Shown here piece by piece: positions 34,330 through 43,732 of a DNA stretch of 52,384 nucleotides. Below the pieces are notes generated by a model, which made no database searches, was not told where the DNA came from, and saw only the letters and a program-made list of their open reading frames with translations. The stretch spans positions 1 to 52,384 of the forward strand of contig PGYR01000023.1 of assembly GCA_002839765.1 (NCBI GenBank), in the 5' to 3' direction. Numbering within the stretch: the first letter of the stretch is position 1; the number at the start of each line of letters is the position of its first letter. The DNA is from Ignavibacteriae bacterium HGW-Ignavibacteriae-4 (GTDB lineage: Bacteria > Bacteroidota > Ignavibacteria > Kapaibacteriales > UBA2268). A program made the position numbers and the translations under genes.

Positions 34330-35346
34330 ATGAACAGCATTAGAGAAATATTACTTATTCTGATATTAGCAGTTCTTATCTCCGGCAATTATAATCATTT
34401 AAATGCCTTCGAGAAAAATGGATTAACAATAAAAGTAATTGTTCTAAATTTTGATCCCTTAATTCCAGAAAGAGAAAATAAGCAGCTGCACCTTGTTTAT
34501 GGATGGAACGATCCCAGAAAATTAGCTGAGGAATATATCAGTGACATAAAAGATGTTAGCCGCGGTTATATTAATTATAAAATAGTTGAATGGAATGATT
34601 TGAATGTGTTCCCTGCTAAAATTGATGGATATGTATATACCTCGGCAGAATTTATTGACTGCTGGGAAAAGAAGAGCAAATGGCATCAACCAGATAGTGT
34701 TGATTACGAAAAAATCGCTGTTGACTATGACCTGATAAAAAAAATTAACAATGATGAAATTGACGAAGTATGGATTTTCGGCGCACCCTATTTTGGTTAC
34801 TGGGAGTCCGCTATGCTCGGTCCCGGAGCTTTTTATATAAATGGAGGGATATATGATAGAGTCCCCTCTAATAAACCTTTTGTAGTTATGGGTTTTAATT
34901 ATGAACGCGGGGTTGCAGAGATGATACACGATCTGTCGCACAGAACTGAATCCACAATGACAAGAATTTATGGAGGCTGGGCTATTGATCAGTTAACCAC
35001 AACCTGGGCCAAATTTGCCGCTAACGAATTTCAATCGAATTCCTTATCTGCTGTGGGAACCTGCCATTATCCCCCAAACGGGGAGCGGGATTATGATTAT
35101 AAAAATCCGCGTTCAGTTAGAAGTAACGCAAATGACTGGCTGAATTTTCCATTCTTTAAAGGAGATACTATTACAGTTAATTGTGAAACTTGGGGTGGAC
35201 CCGATTATCACAGAAATTATATGAAATGGTGGTTTTCAAGGCTGCCAAATGCTTCTGGAGTATATTCTGACGGACGATTAAATAATTGGTGGGAATATGT
35301 ATTCAATTACAATAAATATGACGAAACCGGAAAACAAAAAAATTAA
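34330..35346 (+). CDS. Secreted paralogue of the HxxxHRxE protein, core domain only
   Basis: The 338-residue protein has a signal peptide (ends HLNAF) and is essentially the core domain of 32252-34318 without its N-terminal modules and T9SS tail. Conserved blocks are IDEVWIFGAPYFGYWES, VMGFNYERGVAEMIHDLSH (His200, His204, Glu207), YPPNGERDYDYKN, YMKWWFSRLP and DGRLNNWWEYV. It starts 12 bp after the larger paralogue. Lacking the sorting tail, it probably stays in the periplasm, so one reaction may be carried out both outside and inside the outer membrane. Confidence 0.65.
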   Translation: MNSIREILLILILAVLISGNYNHLNAFEKNGLTIKVIVLNFDPLIPERENKQLHLVYGWNDPRKLAEEYISDIKDVSRGYINYKIVEWNDLNVFPAKIDGYVYTSAEFIDCWEKKSKWHQPDSVDYEKIAVDYDLIKKINNDEIDEVWIFGAPYFGYWESAMLGPGAFYINGGIYDRVPSNKPFVVMGFNYERGVAEMIHDLSHRTESTMTRIYGGWAIDQLTTTWAKFAANEFQSNSLSAVGTCHYPPNGERDYDYKNPRSVRSNANDWLNFPFFKGDTITVNCETWGGPDYHRNYMKWWFSRLPNASGVYSDGRLNNWWEYVFNYNKYDETGKQKN

Positions 35347-35360
35347 GGCGATAAGTTTTA

Positions 35361-38156
35361 ATGAATAAAATGATTCAAAATGTATTGATTGTATTTTTTC
35401 TATTGCTTCTAATTTTAATCCCTGTTAAAGCGCAGGGACTAATAAGTTTAAAATTAACAATCAACAAAGGATTATTGGCGGAATCTGTAAATGTTTCTGA
35501 TGAGAATAATTACTCTCTGCCTGAAAAGACCTCACTGTTCTCTCTCGAGATAAATGATTGTTTATACTGTTCTTCCGACGCCAAATGTTCTTCTGAAAAA
35601 GGTGTAGTTAATTTTAAATTTATAAATGGTGTTGAAGGGAAGCTAAATGTTATAGGCGACGAATTTAGACTGGGCAATAAAACTGAAATTACTTTTATCA
35701 ACAACACAGCAGATACAATTGATTTATCCAACGTTGTTCCTTTTGGTCAATCCGATAAACATATTTTTATAACGGCTTCAGGTCCCTGGTCTTTGGCAAG
35801 AACTAAAATATTTCAACCGAACAGAGGTCCGGTTGGAGTAGTACTTCCCGATAATGCGTGGGAGCTGGGCTACAGTTCTATAGAACTAAATGGCAATCAT
35901 TCCGTTTGCGCCTTAACAAGAAGAACATCAGTTGAACGCGCGCAAAAAAGAAGATGGAAAACCATTCTTGAACCGGGTGGAACTGTTAAGTATAATTTGT
36001 TTATTGAGACCTTTACAGACAATTGGCAGAATGGTTTAAAACTAATATTCCAGAAAAAATACTTATATGATATCGATGGAGATTTTAATGAAAAATTGTA
36101 TAAGCGGGATGATCTCGAATGGATAAAACATTCTTATGTTATAAGTCTACAAATGTCATGGGATAAAATGTTTTATGATTGGCAAACCAACGAATATAAA
36201 CTTAATAATTATCTGGAAGATGGTAAAAAATTATTCGGCGGATGGGATATTTATGGAATGTGGCCAACTTGGCCTACATTAGGATTGGACAGCAGAAATC
36301 AGTGGGATCTATATGGCGATTTACCCGGTGGTTTAAATAAAATTAAGGAACTCTCAGGGCTTGCTAAAAATTCGGGTACAAAATTTTTTATCGCTTACAA
36401 TCCCTGGGACCAAAGTACCAGAAAAGAAAATCCTTATGAAGGGATGTCCAGGTTAATAGATGCGACTGATGCCGACGGGGTAGTTCTCGATACACAGGGC
36501 AACTCCAGCGATACTTTACAGAATGCGGCCGATAAAGTTAAAAAGGGTGTTATAATGTATAGCGAAGGCATGGCGGTTCCCAAAGATATGCAGGGAATCG
36601 TATCTGGTCGTGTACACGACGCCATATTTATGCCACCCCCACTTAATCTTAATAAATTGATCAAACCAGATTTTTCAATATTTAGAGTGGCACAGTTAAG
36701 AGAAGGAAGAATTCATAGAGAAATTGCGGTTTCGTTTTTTAACGGTTACGGTATTGAGATGAATGTTTTTGGACCAGGTAGACCGGACTGGATGGAAGAA
36801 GAATATTTATATCTTGGTAAATCTGCAAAAATACTACGCGATAACTCTCAGTCTTTCAATAGTAAGGACTGGGTTCCATTAATTCCATCATTAAAAGATA
36901 GTATCTGGGTAAACGTTTGGCCTTTGCCCTATAAAACTATTTATACGGTTTATAGTCTTGTACCTGAAGGATTTAGCGGAGCATTAATAGAAAAAGGTTC
37001 TGCACAAAATAAACACTATGTCAGTCTCTGGCATCATAAAGAACTGGATCCGGTTCATTTAGATGGCGAATTATATTTGCCGGCAGAAATTCGGGCATTT
37101 GATAAACAATGGTTAGGAACCCGAATGGAAGGAAACTTAGATTGTATTGCAGAACTTCCAAATATATTGAATGTCAGATTATACGGTGATTCTCTCGATA
37201 TTAAAGCTGGGGAGGGGGATTTATTAATTGTATGGGCTGGCGATCCTTCGTATCAAGCGGAATATAAGGAATTTTACAGCGTTAACGTTCACTTAAAACT
37301 TTTGGATTTATTTCCTAATTACGAAGGAAAATTTGTAATACAGCTTTTTAATAAAAGAAAATATAATAATGAATTAATTGACGAGAGAATTGTTAGTATT
37401 GACCCTGGTACAGCAAGGATAATCTCCAATGTTGAAAGAACTAAACCGGCTAAAACTATTCCCGATGGAATGGTTGAGATACCCGAAGGCAAATTCGAAT
37501 ATCACATTAATTCTGAAGACAGTTTTATAAAATATCCTGATTTTAGCGATACACAATATGTTTACACTAAAAAATATTATATTGATAAATACCCAGTTAC
37601 AAACAAACAATTTTATAATTTTATCAAATCCACCGGTTATAGCCCAAAAGACACTTCTAATTATTTAAAACATTGGATAAACAACAAATACCCTTTTAAT
37701 CAGGAAAGTTACCCTGTGGTTTATGTTAGTTTGGAGGATGCTAAAGCTTATGCCGCATGGGCTGGAAAAAGATTGCCGACTGATAAAGAATGGCATTACG
37801 CGGCTCAAGGTCCCAAATTAAAAAAATGGACTTGGGGTGATCTTTTTGATTCTACTAAATGTAATAATGCTAAAGGATTCTCGACTTCCACAGATGCCTA
37901 TCCAGAAGGAGAAAGTCAATTTGGCGTAAATGATTTGGTCGGAAATGTTTGGCAGTTAACAAACGATTTGTACGACAATGGCAGCAACTATTTCATTTTA
38001 ATACGAGGAGGAAGTTTCTATAAACCGACTTCTTCCTGGTGGTATGTTCAGGGCGGTCCTCAGCCAATTGATCATCAACAGATGTTATTAATGGTTTCGC
38101 AGGGATTTACAAGAAACGCTACAATTGGTTTCAGGTGTGTTAAAGACAGCAAATAA
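35361..38156 (+). CDS. Glycosidase-like barrel fused to a SUMF1-like domain
   Basis: Signal peptide (ends PVKAQ). Residues ~30-215 are beta-rich. Residues ~230-530 look like a TIM-barrel glycosidase of clan GH-D/GH13-like type, with GGWDIYGMWPTWPTLGL, KFFIAYNPWDQS and DADGVVLDTQGNSS (a candidate acid nucleophile). A beta domain follows, then from ~700 a SUMF1/FGE-sulfatase domain (MVEIPEGKFEY, YPVVYVSLEDAKAYAAWAGKRLPTD, VGNVWQLTND, GFRCV). The cysteine pair that binds copper in true formylglycine-generating enzymes is missing between RGGSF and GFRC, and no sulfatase is nearby. So the domain is more likely a binding module than a sulfatase activator. The fusion is unusual. Confidence 0.65.
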   Translation: MNKMIQNVLIVFFLLLLILIPVKAQGLISLKLTINKGLLAESVNVSDENNYSLPEKTSLFSLEINDCLYCSSDAKCSSEKGVVNFKFINGVEGKLNVIGDEFRLGNKTEITFINNTADTIDLSNVVPFGQSDKHIFITASGPWSLARTKIFQPNRGPVGVVLPDNAWELGYSSIELNGNHSVCALTRRTSVERAQKRRWKTILEPGGTVKYNLFIETFTDNWQNGLKLIFQKKYLYDIDGDFNEKLYKRDDLEWIKHSYVISLQMSWDKMFYDWQTNEYKLNNYLEDGKKLFGGWDIYGMWPTWPTLGLDSRNQWDLYGDLPGGLNKIKELSGLAKNSGTKFFIAYNPWDQSTRKENPYEGMSRLIDATDADGVVLDTQGNSSDTLQNAADKVKKGVIMYSEGMAVPKDMQGIVSGRVHDAIFMPPPLNLNKLIKPDFSIFRVAQLREGRIHREIAVSFFNGYGIEMNVFGPGRPDWMEEEYLYLGKSAKILRDNSQSFNSKDWVPLIPSLKDSIWVNVWPLPYKTIYTVYSLVPEGFSGALIEKGSAQNKHYVSLWHHKELDPVHLDGELYLPAEIRAFDKQWLGTRMEGNLDCIAELPNILNVRLYGDSLDIKAGEGDLLIVWAGDPSYQAEYKEFYSVNVHLKLLDLFPNYEGKFVIQLFNKRKYNNELIDERIVSIDPGTARIISNVERTKPAKTIPDGMVEIPEGKFEYHINSEDSFIKYPDFSDTQYVYTKKYYIDKYPVTNKQFYNFIKSTGYSPKDTSNYLKHWINNKYPFNQESYPVVYVSLEDAKAYAAWAGKRLPTDKEWHYAAQGPKLKKWTWGDLFDSTKCNNAKGFSTSTDAYPEGESQFGVNDLVGNVWQLTNDLYDNGSNYFILIRGGSFYKPTSSWWYVQGGPQPIDHQQMLLMVSQGFTRNATIGFRCVKDSK

Positions 38157-38192
38157 TTTTTTAATCAGATTAAATTTTTCTAAGGAATAAAT

Positions 38193-41100
38193 ATGTGTCG
38201 TAATAAAAATCATGAGTTAAATTTGTTCCCTTTCTTAATCGGTTTAATTACAGCGATTATTTTTTACTCTCCTTATCAATTATCCGCTCAACAAATTAAA
38301 GTTGGGTTGTTGGTAAATGATAAGATTGAAGAAATAGAAGAATTGCGCGCGGCCGAAAATATAATGATGAAAGAAAATCCATTCTTGATTGAGCAAATAT
38401 CGTTTAATCAAATTATTGAAGATGCGGGGTTATTAAATAATTATGATTTATTATGGTTTCATAGACCCGACACAGCAAGTTTTACAACAGCGGAACTTGA
38501 TAAAAAAGTAATTAAAAATCTCAGAGACTTTGTTTCGGGTGGGGGTGGATTATTTCTTACTCTTGAAGCATTTAAATATATAAATGTTCTAGAATTGGAA
38601 ACAAACATTCCCGAAACTCGTTCGGTAGAATCCATTGACGATGGATTTGGAAGAAAACATGGATTCCACTCTTTACGATCCCACCCTATATTTGAAGGAT
38701 TAAACGGAGGCGCATATATATTCAGACCAGTGGAAGATATGCGTGTAAGACAAATCGGATTTTTTGATAATAACGTTCCGAATAATGGTAAAGTTGCCGC
38801 AGTGGATTGGGCTTATATTTTTCTTTTAGAACAAAATAAAATGGTTTTAGAATACGAACTTGGTAAAGGTAAAATCCTTGCCGTTGGAGGTTATACCTAT
38901 TTTAATAAAAAGAACTTAAACGCAAAACATCTTATTATGTTTGCTGCCAACTCACTAAAATATTTGACCGGTAAAATGTCGGAGAAGGATATCAATTACT
39001 GGAATTTTCAAAAACAAGAAGTTCTTCCTACATCTCTTACAATGCCCAATATAACCATCAAGCCCTCGCCAAACTGGAAGACAAATGATTCCCAAATGAA
39101 AATTCAAAGTCGTATTGCTTCCGATAACTTTTTCGACATTGCCGGTCGTAAAATATTATTAATGGGAAAAGAAAACGGCGGACTGGATGAAATTTGGGCA
39201 CATCCATTTATGCCTGTTCGCGATTATAAGGTAGGAATCCAATTCTCTTACTCCGATTCAGTTTATTGGTTAAATGACCAAAGACCGGAGATAGAAATAT
39301 CTCCTGAATCTTTTACTCGTTTATACAAATTTAAACGCGCTTATTTAACTGAGGTGTTAACAGCCGATGTAAATGAAGCCGGCGGCGTATTTCACTATCA
39401 ATACAGAGGTGTTTATCCGGCAAAACTTATAGTTCAATACAATAGTAATTTCCGAATAATGTGGCCGTATTCCGAAAAAGCTTTAGGTTCTTTATTTTAT
39501 TCATGGAACGAGGCAATTAATGCATTCGTAATAAACGACAAAAGTGAAGATTTTTCCTGTTTTGTAGGAGTGAATAAAACACCGTTTCAAACTTTAATTG
39601 GTCAGTACAAAGGATTTGCAAAAAAGGATTCATTGTTCGAAGGTATTAGTACCGACGATTTGACTACAGGAGCACTTTTACAGATCAAATTAGAGCAAAA
39701 TGAAAACATTGATGTGATTTTTTCTGCATCTAATCAAGGTATTAATAAAACATTGGAAACATATAAATCGATTGCCGAAAACCCCCAAAATGTTTTAACA
39801 AATGCGTCGGCTTATAATAATAAAATTTTGAAAAATGTTTTAATGATTAATTCCCCTGATGAAAATTTTAATACTGGTTATAAATGGGCAGTAATAGGAA
39901 CGGACAAGTTTTTTGTTAATACCCCCGGATTAGGTGAATCTTTAATGGCGGGATACGCTACAATCAATAGAGGCTGGAACGGATCGCAGAAAGTTAGCGG
40001 GAGACCAGGTTATGCATGGTACTTCGGCAGGGATGCACAATGGAGCGGTATGGCAATAACCGATTATGGTGACTTTGATAAAGTAAAATCAATAATTTCA
40101 TTTTTTCAAAAATATCAGGATTTAAACGGAAAAATATTTCACGAACTTACTACTTCGGGCTTTGCACATTATGATGCGGCCGATGCAACACCATTATTTA
40201 TTGTGCTTGCAGGTAAATACCTTCGTCACTCCGGTGATATAAATTTTATTAAGGATAGTTGGAATAATATTAAAAGAGCAATTGATTTTTGTTTTTCAAC
40301 GGATACTGATAAAGACCATTTAATAGAAAATACAAATGAAGGTCATGGATGGGTTGAAGGCGGTGAACTATTCGGCGCGCATACAACTTTATATCTTGCC
40401 GGGTCCTGGGCGGCGGCATTAAAAGAAGCAAGTTATATGGCCGCAGCTCTTGATGAAGATGATCTCTCGGAGTACTACGCAGAAGAATCCGAATTAGTTA
40501 AAAGTATTGTCCAAATGGATTATTGGAACGAAAAAAATAATTTTTTCAATTATGGAAAACTTCTGGACGGATCTTTTAATCCGGAAAGAACATTACTACC
40601 ATCGGTTCCATTATATTTTAAACAAGTAAGCGTCGATAAAGCTAAAAAATTTCTTAATACAGTAGCGTCCAATAACTTTACAACAAACTGGGGAGTAAGA
40701 ATAGTAGGTGAGTTCAGTTCTATGTTTCAACCTACGGGATATAATTACGGCAGTGTATGGCCTTTGTTTACGGGCTGGACGGCCTTAGCAAATTATAAAT
40801 ACGGAAAACCTATTCAAGGGTACACTCACATTCTTAATAATCTTAATGTATACAAAAACTGGTCGCGTGGTTATGTTGAAGAAGTTCTTAACGGTTCAGA
40901 ATATATTCCGACCGGAGTATGTAATCACCAATGCTGGTCGGAAACGATGGTTATTCAGCCCGCGATAGAAGGCATGCTGGGATTAGAAGTTTCTGCGATT
41001 GATAAAGAGATTATAATTGCTCCAAAATTACGACCGGATTGGGATAATCTTTCTGTAAACAATATAAGAATTGGGGAAGATTTAATTTCATTCGATTATA

Positions 41101-41606
41101 AAAGAAACAATGATTTTATACAATATAATTTTGCACTCGAAGGGAGCGGTAAAGTTAAACTTATTTTTCAACCGTCGCTTCTACCCGGGACAGACATCAA
41201 AAAAGTATTGCTGAACGATGAGGAATATTCTTTCAGTTTATTGGAAGATGGTCATACTGTATCGCTATTAACCGCCATTGATAAAATGAATCCGGCAAAC
41301 ATTAAAATTTACTTCGAAAACGGAATTTCTGTATTACCATTAGAACAAATTGTTAAACCCACTTACAAAGCCGAAGGATTAAGGATTATAGACTCTGGAA
41401 TCAGCGGTGACGACTATATAATTAAATTGGAATCCCTAACCGGAAAGACAGATAAGATAAAAGTTTATTCCAATATGGAGATAGATGGAAGGATAACAAA
41501 CGCGAATATAATTTCTAAAAATAAAAATATTTATGAACTTGAAATAAAATTTGAAGAATCCGGAGAAAAATATTCTACGGAAACTGTCCGGGTAAAAATC
41601 AAATAA
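38193..41606 (+). CDS. ThuA-like domain fused to a debranching-type (alpha/alpha)6 glycosidase
   Basis: AAGGA site and signal peptide (ends QLSAQ). Residues ~33-270 form an alpha/beta domain like ThuA/GATase-1 folds (KVGLLVNDK, LLWFHRPD, FVSGGGGLFLTLEA, GKILAVGGY). Residues ~330-560 are a beta-sandwich. Residues ~570-970 form an (alpha/alpha)6 barrel with WYFGRDAQWSG, GHGWVEGGELFG and YNYGSVWPL, the pattern of amylo-alpha-1,6-glucosidase/GH15-GH133-like enzymes. A C-terminal beta part (ends with KIKVYSNM) closes it. It is a paralogue of 45912-48512, which lacks the ThuA-like part. The ThuA-like part has no clear catalytic triad. Confidence 0.7.
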   Translation: MCRNKNHELNLFPFLIGLITAIIFYSPYQLSAQQIKVGLLVNDKIEEIEELRAAENIMMKENPFLIEQISFNQIIEDAGLLNNYDLLWFHRPDTASFTTAELDKKVIKNLRDFVSGGGGLFLTLEAFKYINVLELETNIPETRSVESIDDGFGRKHGFHSLRSHPIFEGLNGGAYIFRPVEDMRVRQIGFFDNNVPNNGKVAAVDWAYIFLLEQNKMVLEYELGKGKILAVGGYTYFNKKNLNAKHLIMFAANSLKYLTGKMSEKDINYWNFQKQEVLPTSLTMPNITIKPSPNWKTNDSQMKIQSRIASDNFFDIAGRKILLMGKENGGLDEIWAHPFMPVRDYKVGIQFSYSDSVYWLNDQRPEIEISPESFTRLYKFKRAYLTEVLTADVNEAGGVFHYQYRGVYPAKLIVQYNSNFRIMWPYSEKALGSLFYSWNEAINAFVINDKSEDFSCFVGVNKTPFQTLIGQYKGFAKKDSLFEGISTDDLTTGALLQIKLEQNENIDVIFSASNQGINKTLETYKSIAENPQNVLTNASAYNNKILKNVLMINSPDENFNTGYKWAVIGTDKFFVNTPGLGESLMAGYATINRGWNGSQKVSGRPGYAWYFGRDAQWSGMAITDYGDFDKVKSIISFFQKYQDLNGKIFHELTTSGFAHYDAADATPLFIVLAGKYLRHSGDINFIKDSWNNIKRAIDFCFSTDTDKDHLIENTNEGHGWVEGGELFGAHTTLYLAGSWAAALKEASYMAAALDEDDLSEYYAEESELVKSIVQMDYWNEKNNFFNYGKLLDGSFNPERTLLPSVPLYFKQVSVDKAKKFLNTVASNNFTTNWGVRIVGEFSSMFQPTGYNYGSVWPLFTGWTALANYKYGKPIQGYTHILNNLNVYKNWSRGYVEEVLNGSEYIPTGVCNHQCWSETMVIQPAIEGMLGLEVSAIDKEIIIAPKLRPDWDNLSVNNIRIGEDLISFDYKRNNDFIQYNFALEGSGKVKLIFQPSLLPGTDIKKVLLNDEEYSFSLLEDGHTVSLLTAIDKMNPANIKIYFENGISVLPLEQIVKPTYKAEGLRIIDSGISGDDYIIKLESLTGKTDKIKVYSNMEIDGRITNANIISKNKNIYELEIKFEESGEKYSTETVRVKIK

Positions 41607-41625
41607 TCACATAAGGTAATAATTT

Positions 41626-43713
41626 ATGCTACAAAGAATAATTTATATAATAATTTTATCGTGTTCATCTACTTTTTTTGCTCAGAATTATCTATCTAAT
41701 TTATCGGCTACAAAAGATGATCCCATTTATACAAATTATGCCGCTCCAATTAGCCGGTCAGAGTATAAAACAGACCAAGCTTATCAGATGATGTGGTTCG
41801 ACCAAGAAAGGGGAATTGATTTTGTCAGTTCCGATGGCGGTGAACTTTGTCTCGCATTTAAAGTCGGTAATGAAATAAGATATAAATTAGGACAGTTTTA
41901 TAAGGAGCCAATTATAACAGCTTCATACAGTGATCTTGTTAAACTGCATTATTATCCTTTTGAAGGCGTAAACGTAGAAGTTGTTTTTAATGTTTATTCA
42001 TCGAGGGTGGCAATTGAAAATATTAAAATCACTAATGAATCAAAAAATATTATTGATTTAAGCTTATTGCCATTTTTTCAACTTACCACCAGTCCGTTAA
42101 TTGAGCCGCAATATCTTTTATCTGAAAATGCTTTCGTTTTTAAGCACAACAAGAAACGTGATGGCTGGATGCAGGAACATAATATACCTTTAAGTGAAAA
42201 TCTAAAATCAGTTTACATGATTGATGATAAACCGGTTAGCTGGGGCGGTTATTCAACTATGGAAACAGTTAAGAAGAATGATTTGCCGGGAATGTTAAAA
42301 GATATTATTTCCGGTGGCTTGAATAATATGGAAAATATAACTTCTTCAAAAATTCTTGCGTTCGAATCCAAATATAAATTAAATGCAGGAGAATCTGCTT
42401 CCTTACGAATTGTTCGGGGAATGGATTTAAGCAGCAAAGAAATAGGTGAATTGGTTCTGGAATCTAAATCATGCATGGATAAAGATTTAAATTCCATAAT
42501 ACTTGATGATGAAAAATATTACGAAAAAATACCCAGAATTGTTTTCAAAGATAAAGATGATGAAATGTTGTATTGGAACGCATTTACCTTAATAAGACAA
42601 TGCATGATGCCGCCTGAAAACGAATGCAATTATAATTACTACGTATTTTCTCGTGAACCTAAATGGGGATGGGGTTACGGAGGACAAGTTTTTCACGAAA
42701 GCCTTGTTATGCTCGCTTATGCATACATGGATCCCGTAGGAGCCATGAATTCGCAAAGAGTATATATGGAAAGGCAACGTGAAGACGGATATATAAATTA
42801 TAGAACAGGGCCGTACTTAAATGAAACTATTGAACATGAAGGACAATATACATCCTCGGCACCATGGTATAATTATCAAAATTATGAAATTTATAAGATT
42901 ACAAAAGATAAAAAATTCTTAAAGGAAGCTTACGAATCGGGTAAAAAGTTTTATAACTATTATATCAACAACCGTGATTCGGATAATGATGGATTATGCG
43001 AATGGGGTGCGCATGCAGTTCTGGAATGTGTTAGAGACGCAAGGGTTGCGGTATGGGATCGGGTTGGTTGGCCGAGCAATTTTGAAGGTATGGATTTGAA
43101 TGTGATGTTGGTAAACGAAGCAAAAGCACTGTGCAGCATGTCAGAAGAATTGGGATTAAGTGATGAATCAAAAAAATGGAATACCGATGCACAAACGAGG
43201 ACGGAATTAATAAACAAAACCTTCTGGGACTCTGAAACAAATTTTTACTATCAGGTTGATAAAAATGATGATGATTTTACTTACAAAAATACAAATGATC
43301 TGAAAATAAAAGAGATTATAGGATTTCTACCACTATGGGCCAATGTTGCAACACCGGAGAGGGCGGAATTGCTTTTAAAACAAATGAAGGACCCGGATGA
43401 ATTCTGGAGACCATACGGTGTTCCCACTCTATCTGCTAAAGATCCTTATTATAATCCCATGGGTTATTGGAACGGTCCTGTTTGGGTACAATGGCAATAT
43501 CTTTTATTAAGAGGATTGCTTGATTATAAGTATAACATAGAAGCGAAGGAATTGGTCAACAAAGTGCTCGATAATGTGATCCATCAATTAAAAACAGATC
43601 ATTATTTCTGGGAATTTTATAGCCCCGATGATTACCAGGCCGGCTGGAATAAAACTTATATATGGACGGGGATAGTAGCTCGAATGTTAATAGATTTAAA
43701 TAACGCCAAATAA
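41626..43713 (+). CDS. GH63/GH37-like (alpha/alpha)6 glycosidase, first of tandem pair
   Basis: Signal peptide (ends STFFAQ). A beta-sandwich (~25-300) is followed by an (alpha/alpha)6 barrel with WGWGYGGQVFHESLVML, DNDGLCEWG, FWDSETNFYY, IIGFLPLWANVAT and the hallmark YWNGPVWVQWQYLLL, then FWEFYSPDD. These fit the GH63/GH37 group (alpha-glucosidases, mannosylglycerate hydrolases, trehalases). The substrate cannot be read from sequence; the setting suggests an alpha-linked polymer. It is a close paralogue of the next gene, which starts 19 bp later. Confidence 0.75.
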   Translation: MLQRIIYIIILSCSSTFFAQNYLSNLSATKDDPIYTNYAAPISRSEYKTDQAYQMMWFDQERGIDFVSSDGGELCLAFKVGNEIRYKLGQFYKEPIITASYSDLVKLHYYPFEGVNVEVVFNVYSSRVAIENIKITNESKNIIDLSLLPFFQLTTSPLIEPQYLLSENAFVFKHNKKRDGWMQEHNIPLSENLKSVYMIDDKPVSWGGYSTMETVKKNDLPGMLKDIISGGLNNMENITSSKILAFESKYKLNAGESASLRIVRGMDLSSKEIGELVLESKSCMDKDLNSIILDDEKYYEKIPRIVFKDKDDEMLYWNAFTLIRQCMMPPENECNYNYYVFSREPKWGWGYGGQVFHESLVMLAYAYMDPVGAMNSQRVYMERQREDGYINYRTGPYLNETIEHEGQYTSSAPWYNYQNYEIYKITKDKKFLKEAYESGKKFYNYYINNRDSDNDGLCEWGAHAVLECVRDARVAVWDRVGWPSNFEGMDLNVMLVNEAKALCSMSEELGLSDESKKWNTDAQTRTELINKTFWDSETNFYYQVDKNDDDFTYKNTNDLKIKEIIGFLPLWANVATPERAELLLKQMKDPDEFWRPYGVPTLSAKDPYYNPMGYWNGPVWVQWQYLLLRGLLDYKYNIEAKELVNKVLDNVIHQLKTDHYFWEFYSPDDYQAGWNKTYIWTGIVARMLIDLNNAK

Positions 43714-43732
43714 TTATGGGGCCCATTAACAA

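Noticed and set aside
37279-37292. GCGTTAACGTTCAC as a further LacI operator
   Set aside because: It lies inside a coding region, matches only the core of the palindrome and has no -10-like box directly before it.
35361-38156. Active formylglycine-generating enzyme
   Set aside because: The cysteine pair needed for copper binding is missing and no sulfatase is encoded in the window.
43031-43240. Open frames on the - strand within the glycosidase genes
   Set aside because: They lie fully inside well-supported + strand genes, have no signals or family features and arise as frame shadows.
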